DNA of 25,768 nt from Crocinitomicaceae bacterium (GTDB lineage: Bacteria; Bacteroidota; Bacteroidia; Flavobacteriales_D; Sanyastnellaceae), in NCBI GenBank assembly GCA_020848015.1, contig JADLBA010000032.1, positions 1 to 25,768 on the forward strand, written 5' to 3'. Positions 24,608 to 25,768 of this stretch are shown one piece after another. The stretch's first letter is position 1; each line of letters opens with the position of its first letter. Position numbers and translations under genes: made by a program. A model generated the notes under the pieces. That model was given only the letters and a program-made list of their open reading frames with translations, made no database searches and had not been told where the DNA came from.

Positions 24608-25768
24608 ATGAACATTGCAAAAACGCCAATTGACGATCTTCTCGCAGAACTCGTTATCGAGATAGCACCTTCCGATTACAATGACCGCTATGAAACCGCT
24701 GTAAAAAACTACCGCAAACAAGCAAAAATACCAGGATTCAGACCCGGACATGTTCCAGCAAGCCTGATAAGACAGCGTTTTGGGAAATCACTGCTGGCGG
24801 AGGAACTCAATTCTGTTTTGCAGAACGCCATACACAATTATATTGAAAATGAAAAACTGAATGTGCTCGGAAATCCTCTCCCTGTAAATGATGGAGAAGT
24901 AGGCAACTGGGATAATCCCGGTGATTTTAAATTCAAATATGAGGTGGGTCTGGCTCCCGAATTCAATCTTGTGTTAGACAAATCACAGACTTGTACCTAT
25001 TATAGGATCAATGTAGATGATCAGCTTGTCAATCGGCAGATAAAAGATTATGCGCGCAGATTCGGAGAGATGTCAGCCCCGGAGACCAGCGAAGGAGAAG
25101 ACCTGCTGACGGTGCAGTTGCAACAACTTGGTACTGATGGAGAAGTGCTTGATCAGGGTATTTCAAGCAATTCTACTATTATTATTGAATCCGTGAGCGA
25201 TGAGGATACCAGAAAAAGTCTGATTGGCGTGAAAAAGGACGATACAGTAATAGTCAATCCCCATTTTCTGACGGAAAACCACGATGATCTTGCCAAGATA
25301 CTCGGTATTACTCACCACGATGTTCATCATCTGGAAAGCGATTTCAGGCTCACGGTTACCGATATCCGGCGCATTGTCCCACACGAACTGAATAGCGAAC
25401 TTTTCGAGAAAATTTTTCCGGGAGCAAATCTTCAGACAGAGGAAGAATTCAGGAAAAAAATTCACACCGATCTCGTAGAAAAATTTGAACAGGATTCAGA
25501 GTGGTTGTTCAAACGTGACTTCAATTTTGATATCATCGATCGCACTAACTTTTCACTTCCCGACGAATTTCTGAAACGCTTGATTGCCTCTACGGGAAAA
25601 CCGGAAAATGCAGAACAACTGGAGGCTGCTTACCCCACCTACTCTCTCGGACTTCGCAGACAATTGATCCATCAGAAGATCATCACGGAGAACAATCTCA
25701 ATGTGTCAATACAGGATGCCCTCGACTCGGTGAAGACAATGCTCGCCCGTCGTTTTGAACAATATGGA
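24608..25768 (+). CDS. tig: trigger factor (N-terminal part, cut by window end)
   Basis: Trigger factor is the ribosome-bound chaperone that receives nascent chains. The 387 visible residues start MNIAKTPIDDLLAELVIEIA, and the ribosome-binding signature follows as KQAKIPGFRPGHVPASLIRQRFG at about 36-58 (FRPGxVP). A middle domain (about 145-245, containing GEDLLTVQLQQLGTDGEVLD) takes the place of the FKBP-type prolyl isomerase; it lacks an obvious FKBP active-site signature, as is common in Bacteroidota trigger factors. The helical chaperone arms then begin and the frame is still open at the edge. I take the ATG at 24608; an in-frame ATG at 24599 is possible. Bacteroidota forms are about 450 residues, so roughly 60 are missing. 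Confidence 0.92.
   Translation, partial: MNIAKTPIDDLLAELVIEIAPSDYNDRYETAVKNYRKQAKIPGFRPGHVPASLIRQRFGKSLLAEELNSVLQNAIHNYIENEKLNVLGNPLPVNDGEVGNWDNPGDFKFKYEVGLAPEFNLVLDKSQTCTYYRINVDDQLVNRQIKDYARRFGEMSAPETSEGEDLLTVQLQQLGTDGEVLDQGISSNSTIIIESVSDEDTRKSLIGVKKDDTVIVNPHFLTENHDDLAKILGITHHDVHHLESDFRLTVTDIRRIVPHELNSELFEKIFPGANLQTEEEFRKKIHTDLVEKFEQDSEWLFKRDFNFDIIDRTNFSLPDEFLKRLIASTGKPENAEQLEAAYPTYSLGLRRQLIHQKIITENNLNVSIQDALDSVKTMLARRFEQYG

Noticed and set aside
1..25768. tRNA, rRNA, CRISPR, insertion sequence or prophage genes
   Set aside because: I read through for cloverleaf ends, short spaced repeats, transposase motifs and terminal inverted repeats and found none that hold up.

Overview
This window looks like chromosomal DNA of a member of the Bacteroidota, probably near the Chitinophagales, although sequence alone cannot fix the order. 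The signs are the gene families (DUF4292 lipoprotein, DUF5522 mini-protein, long-form urocanate hydratase, the 'TTKGFLPPRMT' surface-protein module, many short lipoprotein signal peptides), promoters of the TAnnTTTG type and moderate GC. I see no tRNA or rRNA gene, CRISPR array, insertion sequence or phage gene.

Layout. (1) 1-6621, plus strand: an enoyl-CoA hydratase, dUTPase (dut), a sugar-phosphate nucleotidyltransferase, a TPR lipoprotein, a DUF4292 lipoprotein and an EnvC-like murein hydrolase activator. The last four are packed with overlaps of 4 bases or gaps of 2, so this is an envelope-biogenesis operon. (2) 6626-7810: a PLP-dependent ACC deaminase/D-cysteine desulfhydrase-like enzyme on the minus strand, head to head with a small cysteine-motif DUF5522 protein. 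(3) 7858-9885: urocanate hydratase (hutU) with no other histidine-utilisation gene nearby. (4) 10095-16616: a tripartite RND efflux operon in the order TetR regulator, TolC, membrane fusion protein, RND permease. An AT-rich leader with GGAAAC/GTTTCC palindromes precedes it and a strong hairpin terminator follows it. (5) 16690-18540, minus strand: a secreted protein with three 92-residue Ig-like repeats and a C-terminal glycine-rich domain. (6) 19091-20545: a dicarboxylate/amino acid:cation symporter. (7) 20570-24404, minus strand: small envelope proteins (outer-membrane barrel, lipoprotein, TM2 protein), then queA and truB, two tRNA-modification enzymes. (8) 24608 to the end: the start of trigger factor (tig), cut by the window edge.

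The most unusual feature is that two unrelated large genes, the RND permease and the Ig/glycine-rich surface protein, are each interrupted by one in-frame TAG, with coding continuing in the same frame on the far side. TAG otherwise ends only one gene I can support here (DUF5522); all others end in TAA or TGA. This may reflect two nonsense mutations, assembly errors or strain mixture, or UAG suppression/readthrough. The TAG that ends DUF5522 argues against wholesale reassignment of UAG.

The efflux genes should act as one unit: the TetR protein probably controls its own operon through the upstream palindromes, and the fusion protein links the inner-membrane pump to TolC. If the TAG is real and not suppressed, this pump is broken.
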